Source: Zingiber officinale (Eukaryota > Streptophyta > Magnoliopsida > Zingiberales > Zingiberaceae). From it: a stretch of DNA of 64,000 nt. The DNA is taken from assembly GCF_018446385.1 (NCBI RefSeq), contig NC_055988.1, positions 165,800,209 to 165,864,208 on the forward strand, given 5' to 3'. How positions within the stretch are numbered: the first letter of the stretch is position 1; every line of letters starts with the position of its first letter. Shown here in pieces: positions 12,701-24,755 of this stretch. The position numbers were made by a program, and so were the translations under genes. Under the pieces are notes generated by a model. It saw nothing but the letters and a program-made list of their open reading frames with translations. It did not search any database and was not told the origin of the DNA.

Positions 12701-15700
12701 GGAAATTTTAAATCTTAAAAACTCAAAAAATAAATTTTTAAATTTTAATAAAATAAATTCTCATCTTAATAATGACTTTAAGAATTCAAACACTAAATAT
12801 CCAAATAAAAGAAATTCAAAAGAAAATATTTATACTTAATAAGATAAAATCTATTCTTAATAATACAAATATTATAAATTTAAATTTAAATACTAAAAAT
12901 TTGACAATAAATCTTAAAAATTCAGAAAATAAAAGTTTAAATATTAAAAATACTAACTCAAATTTAAATAAAAAATCCGAATTTAAACTTTAGAAATCAT
13001 TATAATAAAGTAAACAATAATTTCAAAATTGAATCCAAAAAATACAAAATTAAATCCAAAAGATTCAAAGTTAATTATCATAATTCAAGAAAATAAATCT
13101 ATAAATTTTAATAAGTCAAATCCAAATTTAAAATATCCAAAATTAAATTATATAACTAATTATCATCATGTACCTTATAATTATGGAACTAATTAATAAA
13201 ATTCTACCAAATAAAACAATAAAATTAATAAAAATCAAAATGTGTCAAAGTGGGTTGCCACATTCACACATTTTCCCGGATTCACATTAAATGTATCAAA
13301 TCGAGAATTTGATACATTATTATAAACCAATTGGCAATTGTTTGACTTCACAAAAGCATAATTGTCATGCCCATATATATTTTAATTGAATATTTTGTTT
13401 ATGTCATGCCATGTCATCATACTAACCTTATTTTATTGCTTAATCTAGAATGGCTAGCTAAGAAAAAGATGGTTTGATTTTTGTCCAACATAGTACCAGG
13501 ATGGGACGAGATGATATTATGTTAGAGAAACCTAGTCTAGGTAGTCAAGTGGGGTAAGGAATACCCTGCTTGGTTTAGTATGAGTGGAAAGTTATCTCGT
13601 CACATCCTAGACTAGTTAAACCAAAATTTTTCAATAAGTATGTTTAAATATCTAAGAAAGTGGTAGTTGCTCCGATACCCAAAAAGGTTTTTGTGCCTCA
13701 CCACGACCTAGAAGCTAATTTTTGAATATATATTTAAACGGTTAAACTTAAATCTAACACAAGGTCAAACAATCTCCCAATTCAAACCTAAATTTTAAAT
13801 AAGTAAAATTGACAAATCATCTCATAGAAACTTAAGGTTATCATGTTTGATTGTACTTAGACATTTAGAATGAGTGAGATGACAAAGGCCATTAAATTGA
13901 AAATATTTTTAAAAAAATCAAAATCCCTAGGATTTATTTTCTAATAATTATTTTCAAAATAGTCATTCCACATAATAATGTTTTAATGAAATTCATGCTT
14001 AATTAAGTATAGTAGAAATATATAATTTTTAAAAATCTATGTATTTTGAAAAATCTTGATTGTTGACCAACACATATAAGTTTACATCCCTAAGTCAACA
14101 CTAGAACCCAGTCTTCTAGACATAGATTTCCTTGTGATTAACAAGGATAACTAGGATATATAGGTTCAGGGGGAGATAACTTTGAAAAATTCTTAAAAAT
14201 GTTTTGAAAGGCTTTGAAAATTCTTTGCAAAATCTTTTGAAACTTTTTGAAAATTCTTTAAAAATTACTTGAAATTAAAGAAGAAAAATCTTGAAAATAT
14301 TTTGAAAATTCATGAAAATGCTTTGCAAAACTTTTTGAAAAACAGTTTAAATTTTTTTTATTGAAAAATGTCTTCAAAATTCATGCAAATGTTTTGAAAA
14401 TTCTTGAACATGTTTTGAAAATTCTTGAAAAACTTTTGAAAATTATTTGAAAAATTTATGAAAATTCTTTACAATAGCAAAAAAATTTTAGAAATCCTTA
14501 AAGGACTTAAAATATTTTTGAAAATAATTCTTTATATCAACTATTCTAAGTGTTTTAAAAAATTAATATGTCTTTAAGTATGTCTTTCATAAAAATTTCC
14601 ATAAACTTTACCTAAAATCTTTTGGAAATATTTTTTTGAAAACTTTTCAGAAGTTATTGTTGGTGTAAAACCTAAAGAATACTTAGGTAAATCTTTTTAA
14701 TGTGTGTCAAAGGGGTTTGAACCTTAAGTTAAAAACATTTAGAATCTGCCAATTTTGGTAAGACCTAAATCTAACTTAAGTATTGTCAAACATAAAAAAA
14801 AAAAAAAAAAAAAAAGGAGATTGTCGGTGTAGAGAGCACCAAAAAATCTAACTTACCCTCTAGGGTTTTGATGATTAACAATATACCAAAGTCTGGTCAA
14901 GTTTAACCTAGGGTTAATCTAAACAGAACTTGATGTTTGAAAGAAAGAAGTCTAGTACCAAATGACTAGTAAGGTGAGAATCTATCGAGTGACTAATCCT
15001 AACTGAAGGTTAGGTAGATGAGAAGTCTACCAAGTAACTAGTCCTAAATAAAGGTTAGGAAAGTGGACTGAAGGCTTGGTAAAGGGAAATCCTGGAGTGA
15101 ACCCTAGGTAGTGAAATCCTAAGGAGTAGACCTTAGGTGGTAAAGTCTCGGAGGAGTTGACACCAAGCAAAAGGTAAGCCTAGTATATCAGTTAGACTTA
15201 CAATATAAGATTTAGGTTGCTTGTTTGTTGTTGTATGCTTGTCTTACAAGAACTTGGAGCTAGAAGCAAGACTAAGGAAGCAGACAGAAGTGAACCAAAC
15301 GCAGCCAACAACCCGGACAGGTCCGGGCATCAGTTCCAAGGGCTCGGAATGCTCCGAGCATCCTGGACAGTTCCGAGCGCCCCGAAGCTCCGGGCACCCG
15401 AAACAACTACGGGCGACAGCGGATAAGCATGGCTAATTCGGATCGGATGAGGCTGAATACAGGCACTCGGAAGGCCTTCTAGGCGCCCAAAGATGTCTTT
15501 ATAAGCAGCGACGAACTGAGCCTTCGAGAATCACTTCTTTCATCTTCTACTACTTGTCTATGTGATCAAACGAACTTGCTATGAAGCTCTACGACTAGGG
15601 AAGCTCCAGGAAGGGCATGTTGCGCTCAAGACTTCCGAATCAGTTGCGACAATTTTGTTTTTATTTCTTTTACAAGTCTACAATTCATTTAATATCTTTT

Positions 15701-18700
15701 GTGCTTGTACTCAAACTATAAGATGGGTTTCTCCGCCTCCAAACACTAGTGGACTCACGTTTGAGTGCATAGGCTTTGGACGTACTGACCCTAGGGGTTG
15801 AAAACTAAGTAAAAGTCCTCGTATTTTCTGTCTTGTCTTTTGTTATTATATATTCCGCTGCGTACTAACTCTAATTAAAAGACAAACAACGACGAAACGT
15901 ATGAAAATGAACAGATCGAGATTCAACCCACTCTCTCTCCCCCCTCCCTCTCCCCCGCACCGATCCTACAGAAAGTATATCAAGGCACGTTTAGTTTAGT
16001 CTGGACCATAATTGACAAAAAAAAAAAAGAATAACCTTTTTCAGAGCCTCTGCTTCTTCTAGAGCTTTTTGAGCCTCATCTATCATTCCCCTCTCACCTG
16101 TCAATTTTGAAAAGGAAAAGAAATGTCAAAAATAAAATAAAAAATAGTAGTTGTGTGTTCAAGAATGCAAAAGCTAATATATTTAATATCTGGACCAACC
16201 ACAGATTGGCATAATTTTCCAATTATTTTTTTTTGTCAGCAGTTCTAACAGATTACTAACTACTCTGCCACTTTTTGCCCTCCATTGTATTTTCAGAATC
16301 TCAATATGAAGAAAACAATCAGCAAGTATTTTTTAAGCTATACCTGTTATTAATCAGAGATCACATGTTCTATCCTACTATACCATCCACGCCTAATCCC
16401 CTGTACCAGTTAGGGAGGTCCACCTCTATTAGGTGAAGCAAAAACCAACCAGATCAAATTGGAATATCTGGTTTAGCCTGGTTCATTATTGAATGGTTCA
16501 GTTTGTTCAGTTTTCAAGAATTTAAATATAAAATTTTTGGTTTGGCTTCATATTTCAAACCAAACCAAACATTCAATATTTCCTGAATTCTAATTCCTTT
16601 TACAACGTCAGTAAATTTTTAGAATTAGAATTTATTCAAAAATAAGCAAGAATTGACTATCTAAAACTAAAATTATGAAGTTCAGTTCAAACCAAAAAGA
16701 AAAAACAAGCTAAACTTTGATAGGGTTTTCTTTGTCTTTAAAAACTGAAACAAAGTCGTTTGGACCTAGTATGAAAAATTCTAGCCATGTTGTAAAAGAT
16801 ATCTGTCTTTAAGGAGAGAATTGCTTATCATTTTGTCTAAATTTGACATAGTAATCAGTTAATGATGTTTCGTTGAATGCAATGATCATTCAGTTTCTTG
16901 TATCTTGGAAGTCAAAAGGCATCTGTTGCAAAAGAATGAGGAAATCTGGATATTTTCTTGAAATTAGATAACTCGTATTCCTGATGTATTTCCTTGTCAT
17001 TTAAGAAATATGCCACTTGACAACTTGAAGAAACAGAACTTTGAAATGCAATGCAGCTGAAAACCACCTTGAAAGAACAACTGTTTGATGACTTCACTAT
17101 AATTTTTCAATGTTTCTTGTTACATCATGCTATAAATTTAGATACATGGATATTTATGGTTCAATTTGAAGGAGATATTTCACTAGTATATTTTATATTA
17201 TATTGACAATCACTGACTAATTTAAATCAAGATGGCTGGTAGTTTTCATCCAAAGTGGTCCTTCTTGGATAGCCAGCAAAAAATTTGGAGCTATGAAGCC
17301 AATAAAAACTTTCTGTATAGCGTGAGACATGCAGATACTTTCTGTATTTTACAATTTTTTTTTTGATGATTAATAGCCTTAAATATAGAATTATGCCAGA
17401 TGGTTCCCACAAACCAAAAGACAAGGCAATACTAAAGCTTCAAGACCCATATTATGTTACCATGCTTGTTCCATCTGTGAATGCAACAAGCCAGCATACA
17501 TCATGGTAAATAAAATGAAAGTTTGTAATGATAAAACTGATATAAAGCTTTGCATTTGCTAAAACTTCCTCATGTTCGAAAAAATCCAAACAAAAGGTAC
17601 GAAAAGAGACTCTGGAAACTAGATATTGTACAGAGAATAGAAAAGACAGGTGCATACCAAGATCCTCTGCTTTCTTAAGTTTTTCATTTATCATTTCTTG
17701 TGTACGAGGATCTGGAGGATTGACGACAGGCAAGGATGGTAGTTGAGAAGGATTTGGATTGGGAAGTGATAGAGAAGCCCTGTCTACGTTGAAAGCATCA
17801 AGAAGAAGAACGGACTGCAGAAAGAATAAAGAACAACATTGGTGCAGGTAAAAAGAATTTTGTATTAAATGCTTGCATTCCATAAATTAAAGATATTTAA
17901 TCTCAACAAAAGTTTAGGTGAATTAATTAAGCAATAACCATGTAAACTGTTACCTGTTTGTCAGCTCTTTGGGCTTTGAGCTCTTCAACCAATTCCATTA
18001 CTCGTATTTTACTGTCAGTCTTTCCTTCAAAATCTGCATTTAGACACCAAAAGGTTCGCTAATAGAAAATCATATTTTGATTGTTTTACAATCACAAATG
18101 GCAATTGATAACTAACACATAACACCAATAAATCACTTCATATTTTGCATTGCAACTAACAAAAAACGCAAATCACAAAAGAACACACAAGTTCATAACT
18201 ATGTTATTCAATCAAACAAGATATACATAAAGACAAATTCATAAGTCTGTCTAGGCACATTGCCAGCAAATATATAACAATATAACATAACAATTACCCT
18301 TATACTACAATAGAAAAATTCAAAAACTTAGTTTAGACTTTACAATTAGTCAATCACAATAGTAGGTATATTCCTCTCTACTAGGAGAAAAACTATTAAA
18401 TAAAAAGGTCAGCATAAATTCCTCTTCATCACGTTTCTCACTTTATTATTTTTAATACTGCAGTGAAATGGTTAACAAATGAACCATTTTTGTCCAACTA
18501 TACCTGCCTAGACCACCGAGTCGAACACCTTGGCTGCTTTTGAGAAGACCTGCCTAAAAGGGACCACATACTGAGTAAGCAAAGTGATCCCTGTGTCTAA
18601 ACTAAGTAGGAACCGCCTAGGTGATCTAGACAACTAGGCATGCGGTTTCGATTTAGAACGATGAATCAGCCCAAATCCACAAAAAGCATGATACAAAAAG

Positions 18701-21138
18701 ACATAAAAGTGAAACAACAAGCAACATTATAGGCAAAAAAAGAAGTCTTCAATCTAACTAATATTAATAATCCTGATCATATGCCAATAAGATCCATTTC
18801 TAAAAGTTCCATTCAGATATTACCAGTGTGACCTTAGATATAACCTTAGTTTTCTATAACGACAAATTGTAACCATTATGAAATTGTGTTCAATCGCATG
18901 CCGACATTTTGTTGTACTTGCCTTAATTTTTATGTTCTTATGACAGTATATCCTTGCCAGCAAGCATAATCATAAATATCAATTAATTTCTGAGCACAAC
19001 ATTCTCATCACAAGCACAACAATCAACTTAATGATACAAATTCATGAGAATGAAAGGAAGAAGTTACCAAATGCATCAGCTTCCTTGAGTTTCTCTTTTA
19101 TTTGCTTTGAAAGTTCCATGACTTCAGGTGTCTACATAAGAAAACATTATATAAGTTCATTCCAGATGTTAGATTAATGATTATTACATAACATGATACA
19201 AATATAGAATGAATCAATTACCTGTGTGACCTTAGATACAGATATTGCCACGGCAGCCGTAGCATCCTCATCCTCAAGACGCTTGAGGGCTCTTTGAATT
19301 TTTCGTTCACACTCAACAATAAGTCGTTCTATCATATCTTCGAGTTCTCTATCATAATTATGTTCACCTTTTGCTTTTCCTTCTTCATAGCTAAGAAAAG
19401 TTGAGGAAGAAAAGGTGTCTTGTACTTTGGCAGCAGTAGAAGAGGAATCAAAGAATTGCATTGTGTAATAGAAGTGATATGCATAGTTATCAGAATCCTA
19501 AATTAAACAACCATGTAGACCTGGTTGCCATGAGGGTGTTTCCAACCAAGAATAGAAGTGAATGAATGTGCTTAAAATAGGTAGAAATTTTAACCATGAC
19601 ATCACTTCTATATAATTATCTATCCAGTATCAATGTTTTGAAAACCATATTGGAGCCTCCCCAGTTCCAATATCACTGGTTCAAACCCATAAAATGCCAT
19701 TGTTTTTCCCAAGACTTGACTTTTGGCCTTGTTCCTGTTCAACCAGTTGAACCTATCTGTTTACTCTGTTTTACAATATTCAATAGCATTCAAATGCACT
19801 AATCCAACATGTTAAAATACTTCATAGTGCCAAAATTAAAGAGTTTTATACATTATACTGAAATGCATCAAGATTAAACAGACTTAAATTGAAATTATAT
19901 GCCATAGTGAAGTTTAAGTATCCTTGATTTCACTTCAAAAATCGCCAACTAAGCACCAAACCAGCATTGTGTTGCCTAATTGATAAAACAGTCATGAATC
20001 GAGTAAAAAATAGGAGAAATATCTGATAATGGCTTATCACATAAAGTATACTAACATAGAAATAAGTAATCTGCAATCAGCCCATAGGACAAAACATTTA
20101 CATTTGAGTTGATATTAATCTGAAAATTAAGTAGCTAGAAAAGCATCAAAGATGCCGGAGAGGTAGAAATGAATGGCGCCGTATAAGCATCAAGCTGACA
20201 CTTAAGTAATAAAACCTACACCATGATTGCATCTGCAGTAACAGTTTTTACAATAATCTACTTATTTAGAGCACTGAATTATTTACCTGTTTGCTAGAAA
20301 TCCACATCAAAATTTCCAGAATGTGGTGATTAAACCAATGTAAATACATCATTATTCTGCAAACATAAAGGATACTCTTTTCTCAGCTGCAAGGAGTGAA
20401 TCTTTGGACAAGGACCCATGTCCATTTTCTGTTATGAACCAATGCATGGAAAGTAGAAAAGAAAATTACCAATGACAAAATTTGAAGGAAAAAGGTGGAA
20501 TGCAAAAGACAAAACAAGTTAACATATTAAAGAAGACACCGTATCCGAACAAAAGGAAGGGATTTCGAAAAGCAGGAAAGTAAACACAAAATTGAAAGTT
20601 CAAAAGAATGAGTAAGGTAGACAATTCGAAACTACACAGCCAACACTACACCAAGAGCAAGCATAATAAGCCCCGATAGTTACCTTTCAACACCAGCGCA
20701 TAAATGGAAGAGTTTTCTTCACTAAGTTAAAATCATAAACATTGTTCAAAATGTAGAGGAATATCCCCAAAAACTAACCTCAATATACAAACAAAATAGA
20801 CTCCCAAGGCAAGGTAGCATGTCATAGTACCAAGGATATCAGAAAGCTTGCAGCTTTACCAGAGCCAAGCACCAAAATAACTCAATCAGCACCACATGAA
20901 TATGCAGAACCCTAACTAAAACGTGTAGATCGGAAAACGAAACGGATAGACTCAAAATCAGCAGGTTTTTCCAGGAGTTCAGCTAAAGCACCGTGAGTTG
21001 GAAGAGGTCGTGGGGGCAAAGCCCGCACAAGAATAGGCGGCAGACGTCGCGGTCATGGTACTTGCGGTTCACCTCCGTCACGTCTCCGTTGCGATTGGCC
21101 CCCATGAGAACATCGAGCTGCTTCCGGATGGCGTCCAT
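3701..21138 (-). CDS. LUC7: LUC7-like U1 snRNP splicing factor, 12 exons, 411 aa
   Basis: LUC7 proteins sit in the U1 snRNP and help choose 5' splice sites in the nucleus. Exons, all with GT-AG borders: 20992-21138, 20376-20428, 19222-19390, 19068-19131, 17954-18033, 17658-17814, 16036-16097, 8945-9007, 6151-6209, 5873-5954, 4036-4085, 3701-3950. Their total is 1,236 nt, one frame. The start MDAIRKQLDVLMGANRNGD matches the family start; 22 in-frame codons upstream look like 5' UTR. Zinc finger 1 is CCCH (C33, C41, C56, H60). A charged helical stretch follows, then a Pro-rich linker with PPDPRTQEMINEKL. Zinc finger 2 is C2H2 (C273, C276, H292, H298). The tail from about 313 is rich in Arg, Ser, Asp and Lys, as in SR-type proteins. 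Length is close to that of Arabidopsis LUC7A/B. The stop TAA overlaps a donor-like AG|GTAATT, so an alternative 3' end cannot be excluded. Confidence 0.95.
4671..4873 (+). mobile_element. Au-like SINE with 18-bp target duplication
   Basis: The body, 4711-4855, lies between two perfect copies of CTCAAGAAATAAAGACAA (4693-4710 and 4856-4873); a third copy (4671-4688) sits just upstream in tandem. The body has a box A-like CCTTGGCGCAATG, a box B GGGTTCGAGTCC and a 3' part ending in GAACTTCGTGCACC and a T-run, which resembles plant Au SINEs. Boxes A and B nearly touch, so the usual spacer between them appears deleted. It lies in intron 10 of the LUC7-like gene, antisense to it. Confidence 0.75.
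6210..8944 (-). other. LUC7-like intron 8
   Basis: A 2,735-nt intron with GT-AG borders. It contains a 127-codon plus-strand open frame (6751-7134) with non-random composition and a protein-like downstream stretch to about 7330, of unknown origin. The rest is ordinary AT-rich intronic sequence. Confidence 0.7.
9114..10399 (+). repeat. 5' LTR of Copia-type element A
   Basis: The LTR starts TGGTGCAAGGAGCAC and ends TTACA directly before a primer-binding site. It matches 14822-15970 along its length at roughly 85% by eye, for example the shared TCTAACTTACCCTCTAGGG near the start. About 9264-9550 holds tandem repeats of about 118 bp built on a GAGAAATCTACCGAGTGA motif (starts at 9316 and 9434), largely absent from the other LTR. 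A TATA box (TTTATAAG) lies near 9945, just after a G+C-rich stretch. Confidence 0.85.
10402..10413 (+). other. Primer-binding site of element A
   Basis: TGGTATCAAAGC, two bases after the LTR end, complementary in type to the 3' end of initiator tRNA-Met with one change from TGGTATCAGAGC. Confidence 0.8.
10533..10757 (+). pseudogene. Gag remnant with two zinc knuckles (element A)
   Basis: An open stretch of about 75 codons. It first reads GHYKNKC, the H-X4-C end of one retroviral-type zinc knuckle. It then reads CFKCQKFGHYKNQY, a second knuckle whose last cysteine is a tyrosine. A Lys/Arg-rich run follows, then TAA. The N-terminal gag domain present in the other two elements of this window is missing, so most of gag was deleted. 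Zinc knuckles of gag bind the element's RNA; this copy is unlikely to work. Confidence 0.7.
10935..12747. repeat. 604-bp unit in three tandem copies
   Basis: The marker AAATCCGAAC falls at 10991, 11595 and 12199, giving a period of exactly 604 bp. By eye the copies are almost identical; the second reads CCAAATT where the others read CCTAATT. The unit is very AT-rich, rich in TTAATTAATAA, and has one palindromic CTAGATCTTAGATCTAG block. It lies in the linker region downstream of gag in element A. Its frames read as Asn/Leu/Ile/Lys-rich and are broken by stops. Confidence 0.9.
14822..15970 (+). repeat. 3' LTR of element A
   Basis: Starts TGTCGGTGTAGAGAGCACC after the polypurine tract and ends CGATCCTACA. 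It is 1,149 bp against 1,286 bp for the 5' LTR; most of the difference is the tandem repeat near the left end. A TATA-like TTTATAAG lies near 15498, preceded by a G+C-rich segment (about 15310-15490). It ends only 65 bp inside the intron from the exon 7 donor. Confidence 0.85.
16098..17657 (-). other. LUC7-like intron 6
   Basis: 1,560-nt intron with GT-AG borders. AT-rich; no insert with defined ends was recognised. Confidence 0.8.
18034..19067 (-). other. LUC7-like intron 4
   Basis: 1,034-nt intron. A patch near 18500-18660 with CCGCCTAGGTGATCTAGAC and TAGGCATGCGGTTTCGATT looks like a fragment of an interspersed repeat. Its ends were not resolved. Confidence 0.75.
19391..20991 (-). other. 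LUC7-like introns 1-2 around exon 2
   Basis: Intron 2 is 19391-20375 and intron 1 is 20429-20991; between them is the 53-nt exon 2 with KMDMGPCPKIHSLQLRK. No separate gene or element was recognised. Confidence 0.8.
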
Positions 21139-21684
21139 GCTCGCCTCCACTAGGGTCAGTGTCAGGCGAGGGTTTCTCCGTCTCTTCCCCCCAGGCCCCA
21201 ACAACTTCGCTTTAGGGAAGTTCGAGTTCGACGAACGAAGATCACTTCACCCTCTCTCCAGCAGTAATGTAATACAAGACCTTTTTCCGTAAAATTCACA
21301 AAATATTGGATTTAATGTAAATATAGCTCAAGATCGTAAATATATATTTATTATCAATTTAAATATACGTTAGGGTTCAATATATAATATGTATATATTA
21401 ATATATATATTAATAATAGTTTAGAATATAAATATTTATTTCGTACTGTTTTCGGTTTTTTATTGTATGCTTTCTTTACTCCTGATTGAAGAAAAAAAAA
21501 TGCAAGATGAAAAAAAAAAAACCTACGAAGAAGCCAAAGACGAGGAAAAAAAGGGACAATAATAAAATAATAAAAAGAACATGTTTTTTTTTAGAATGAT
21601 CAAGGGGTACTTTTGATTTTTTTTTTATCTAAAACATTGCACTACATTCCTTCATGTAAAAGGACACAGCTACCTTAAATAAAA
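21139..21684. other. Upstream region of the LUC7-like gene
   Basis: 21139 to about 21290 is G+C-richer, with a CTCTCCAGCAGTAATG-like stretch, and probably holds the 5' UTR and core promoter of the minus-strand gene. Beyond it the sequence becomes AT-rich. No clear TATA box was found at a fitting distance. Confidence 0.4.
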
Positions 21685-21933
21685 CACTGTTTGGCTACTT
21701 TTAGACTCACGGTCATCCGAGATGATAAATAATAATATATTCATCATATGAAATCACAGGATGAAATCATAAAATTATCGAAAAATAAATCCTTAGATCC
21801 TATATAATTCATCCCACCATCACTTATCCTCTTAGTTGTCATGATTTATCTTTCTCATGATGATTCGAGATCGGGTGCGACAAGAACACTGAAAACAAGT
21901 GATTTCACCTTTGGCACTGTTTGGCTACTTTTA
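21685..21933. repeat. 19-bp direct repeats around a 211-bp segment
   Basis: CACTGTTTGGCTACTTTTA occurs perfectly at 21685-21703 and 21915-21933. The long exact direct repeat could be a target duplication of a short insert. The inner segment has no tRNA-like boxes, so its class is unknown. Confidence 0.5.
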
Positions 21934-24755
21934 ATTAAAAAAATAAAAGACCAATTTCGATTTTTGGCTGACAAATTTCAATTTCAAATTTAAATCTTAA
22001 ATAGTTTAGACAAACTTGTTCTACAACATTATTACAATATTATATATTATAGCAGCAATAATTTCATAACTATAAACATATTTAATGTTTAAAAATATTC
22101 TTATTATAATAATTATTATTTCATAACTACTACAATATAAATTTAATATATTCATCTAACATTCATATTTATTATAGTAACTATAAAATTATGACTATTC
22201 CAACTTTGACTTATCATATTTATAACAGTTAAGATTTCATAACTATTACAAGACTTAATTTGTTCATATCATATAATTGACTGATCAATTCAGAATTTAA
22301 TGCATGGTACCAGAGATAATAATATTTATTAAACATTGTGCCTGAGATCATTTTACAAAGGGGGTTCGAGTGATACGCTCTTTTAATAAAAATGAAAATG
22401 AGACGCTCATGCTACTGCTCTTTTAATTTTTGCTCACAAAACAAAAATAGAGGACTCTAGTGAGATTGTGGTCTTGAGAGAAGCGGATCGCAAAGTGACA
22501 ACCACAAATTGCCTCCACAACGCCCCCTCCTCTCCAGTCCATCAAAGTAAACCATGCCAAAAAACTCACTGTCTATCTACATCTTAGGGGCATGGATGGA
22601 TTGTTAGGCAAAACCAGCTAGTCTGTTCATAACTTGGTTTGAAACAAAAATGATGATATAATGAATTAGACAATGACGAATCGAAAACCAAGCCCCGTAG
22701 TTTGTCCCGAACACGATAGTAGCTAAACGAAGCAAGTCCAGTTCAATAACAGACGAGAAGATACACCACTTGTATTTCCTTCAAACAAGCTCACTCCTTT
22801 TTCCATTTTGCGATCGCATTTGCATCCCGTAAGTACTCTTGACAAACTCAATGAGTCGCGCAAACGAATGACTTTGTTTCCTCCTCAATAAGGGCCACAA
22901 CCAACCTACAACATTGAGAGAATCAGAACAGTAGTTAAGAGAACTCGTTCGAAATCGGAAAATTATAGAGCGTTATCATATTTATTATTATTTTTTGTTT
23001 TTACAAAATTATTTAATCGGAGAAAACATATAAAATTTATGATTCAAATTTAGACTTTAACTTACAGTATTTTTAAGGCAATTAATATAATTTTCCTAAA
23101 AAACAGACCAAATATATTTTCATATAAGCCCTTAACTTTTACTGAGAATCATCTTAGACTTCACTATTTATGTTGTTTTTGTATAATTTCAGTGAGTTTT
23201 TGAGAGATTTGAGATCAATTTGAAACGAATTATGCTACAGACTTCGCGTATACTAGTGTTCGCATAAAATTAATTTCTAATTGAAATTTCCAACACAAAA
23301 AAGTTGCGAGCTCACAAAAGAAAGGAGGTGAAGTGCAAAGGATGGCTCACAATAATCAACAATACCTTCCTACTGAAATTAACTTTAAAAATGTTTAGCA
23401 TCGATAGAACTACAAATATTGGTTTCCAAAGTATTGTTATTATCTTTGGCAAAAGATGAAACCGTCAAGACATTATGTGGAGAGATGATGATATTCGCAT
23501 TACTTTAGTAAAGAGATTGTCGATTTTAATGTCGCGAGGCAACCCCGAACTCCCGATTGTATCTCTTCTACCATAAGTAGGGGCAGGGGAATTCTAATTT
23601 ACGATCTCACACGAAGATACAATAGCTATAACTTGGATGCCGAAATTAGGATAGTGATTTGATCTGTATTTATAAGACGAATGCTAAAGTGGGCTTAAAG
23701 GTCTTCACATGCTCGAAGGATTCCTAAATTAATTTTAACTCGACAAAGTTCAACTTCGATCAGAATAGACGGCATATTTGAATAAGAAAAGATAATTCCC
23801 TTTACAAAGAATAAGAACTAAACAAAGTATAATTCAAGAATATGAAATGCAGGATAAACATAAATATCCATCAAAATCTCGGGGGAAATAGCAAACTCAG
23901 ATCATAAACTGGTAATATAAGTTGAAAAAAAAATCAGACAAAAATGACAAACAAAGAGGAAAGTACGAGATTGTTCCTATGGTAAAGCATGGATCATGAC
24001 TCGAGCACAAAATAACAGACGAGTAATAGTCGAGTAATGCAGGAATCTGTTCCTTTTAGTGTTTTTCATCTTTAGTTGCCACTACTGTGAACATAACCTT
24101 AGTGCATTGCGAAATTTTCTGTAACTTACTGTCATTGCCCAACAAGAATGAAAGGAAAATAATTTGTGATGAACAATGCTTACAGTTCAGCTAATACCCT
24201 TAGCATGAACAAGTATATTCCACCCTTTGTTTTCCAATTTTCTATATAAACTTTCAATCAGCTAAACATCTAGTTGATGGATATTATTCTATTACTGCTG
24301 TAGAAGAGGCAGACTCAAACTATAATTAATAAAGAAAAGGATTAGTGTGGAAGTATACATGGTTATCGAGGCAAAAACTAATCCCACCAATTATCACGCA
24401 AATCTAAGTAATCATGCTGTCACTATACTTTTCATTCTGTCAACCAGAAGTTATCTTTCTCCGTAACTTCTATAATCTCTCTCTACTCTCAAACGTTCAA
24501 TCTAATGGATTTCAATTTATTAGTCTCCTTCTGCAGTAGCAAGGAATAGAACCCAAGGATATGTTTTTTACAATTTCTTAACTCTACCTATTTATGAACC
24601 AAAAACTAAGACGCTATTCTGCAATCATGGAAACACTAAGAGAAAACTATGCATTCGTGTGGGGCTGAACCTTAATGATAATAAAAGATGCTTGGACTAA
24701 ACTAAGCAAGAAAATTCAGCATATCAATAAGCAGTACCTGATACCGAAGTCGGTC
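21934..24755. other. Intergenic region and FPA 3' flank
   Basis: No gene seen. It is AT-rich, with a patch rich in ATTATAATAATTATT (about 22020-22270). The last several hundred bases before 24756 should hold the 3' UTR of the minus-strand FPA gene. Confidence 0.45.

Larger units (their letters stand above)
9114..15970 (+). mobile_element. Non-autonomous LTR retrotransposon A (gag remnant only)
   Basis: A 6,857-bp element with two LTRs, a primer-binding site TGGTATCAAAGC (10402-10413; the initiator tRNA-Met type common in Copia elements) and a polypurine tract GGAGAT just before the 3' LTR. The internal region holds a short zinc-knuckle frame, a 604-bp triplicated AT-rich unit, a degenerate TTGAAAATTC-rich stretch (about 14180-14480) and an A-run. 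No protease, integrase or reverse transcriptase was seen. It lies antisense in intron 7 of the LUC7-like gene. No 5-bp target duplication could be made out, as expected for an old insertion. Confidence 0.85.

Noticed and set aside
9114..15970. Reverse transcriptase or integrase in element A
   Set aside because: The 4.4-kb internal region was read for conserved pol motifs and none appeared; it is AT-rich repeat and low-complexity sequence.
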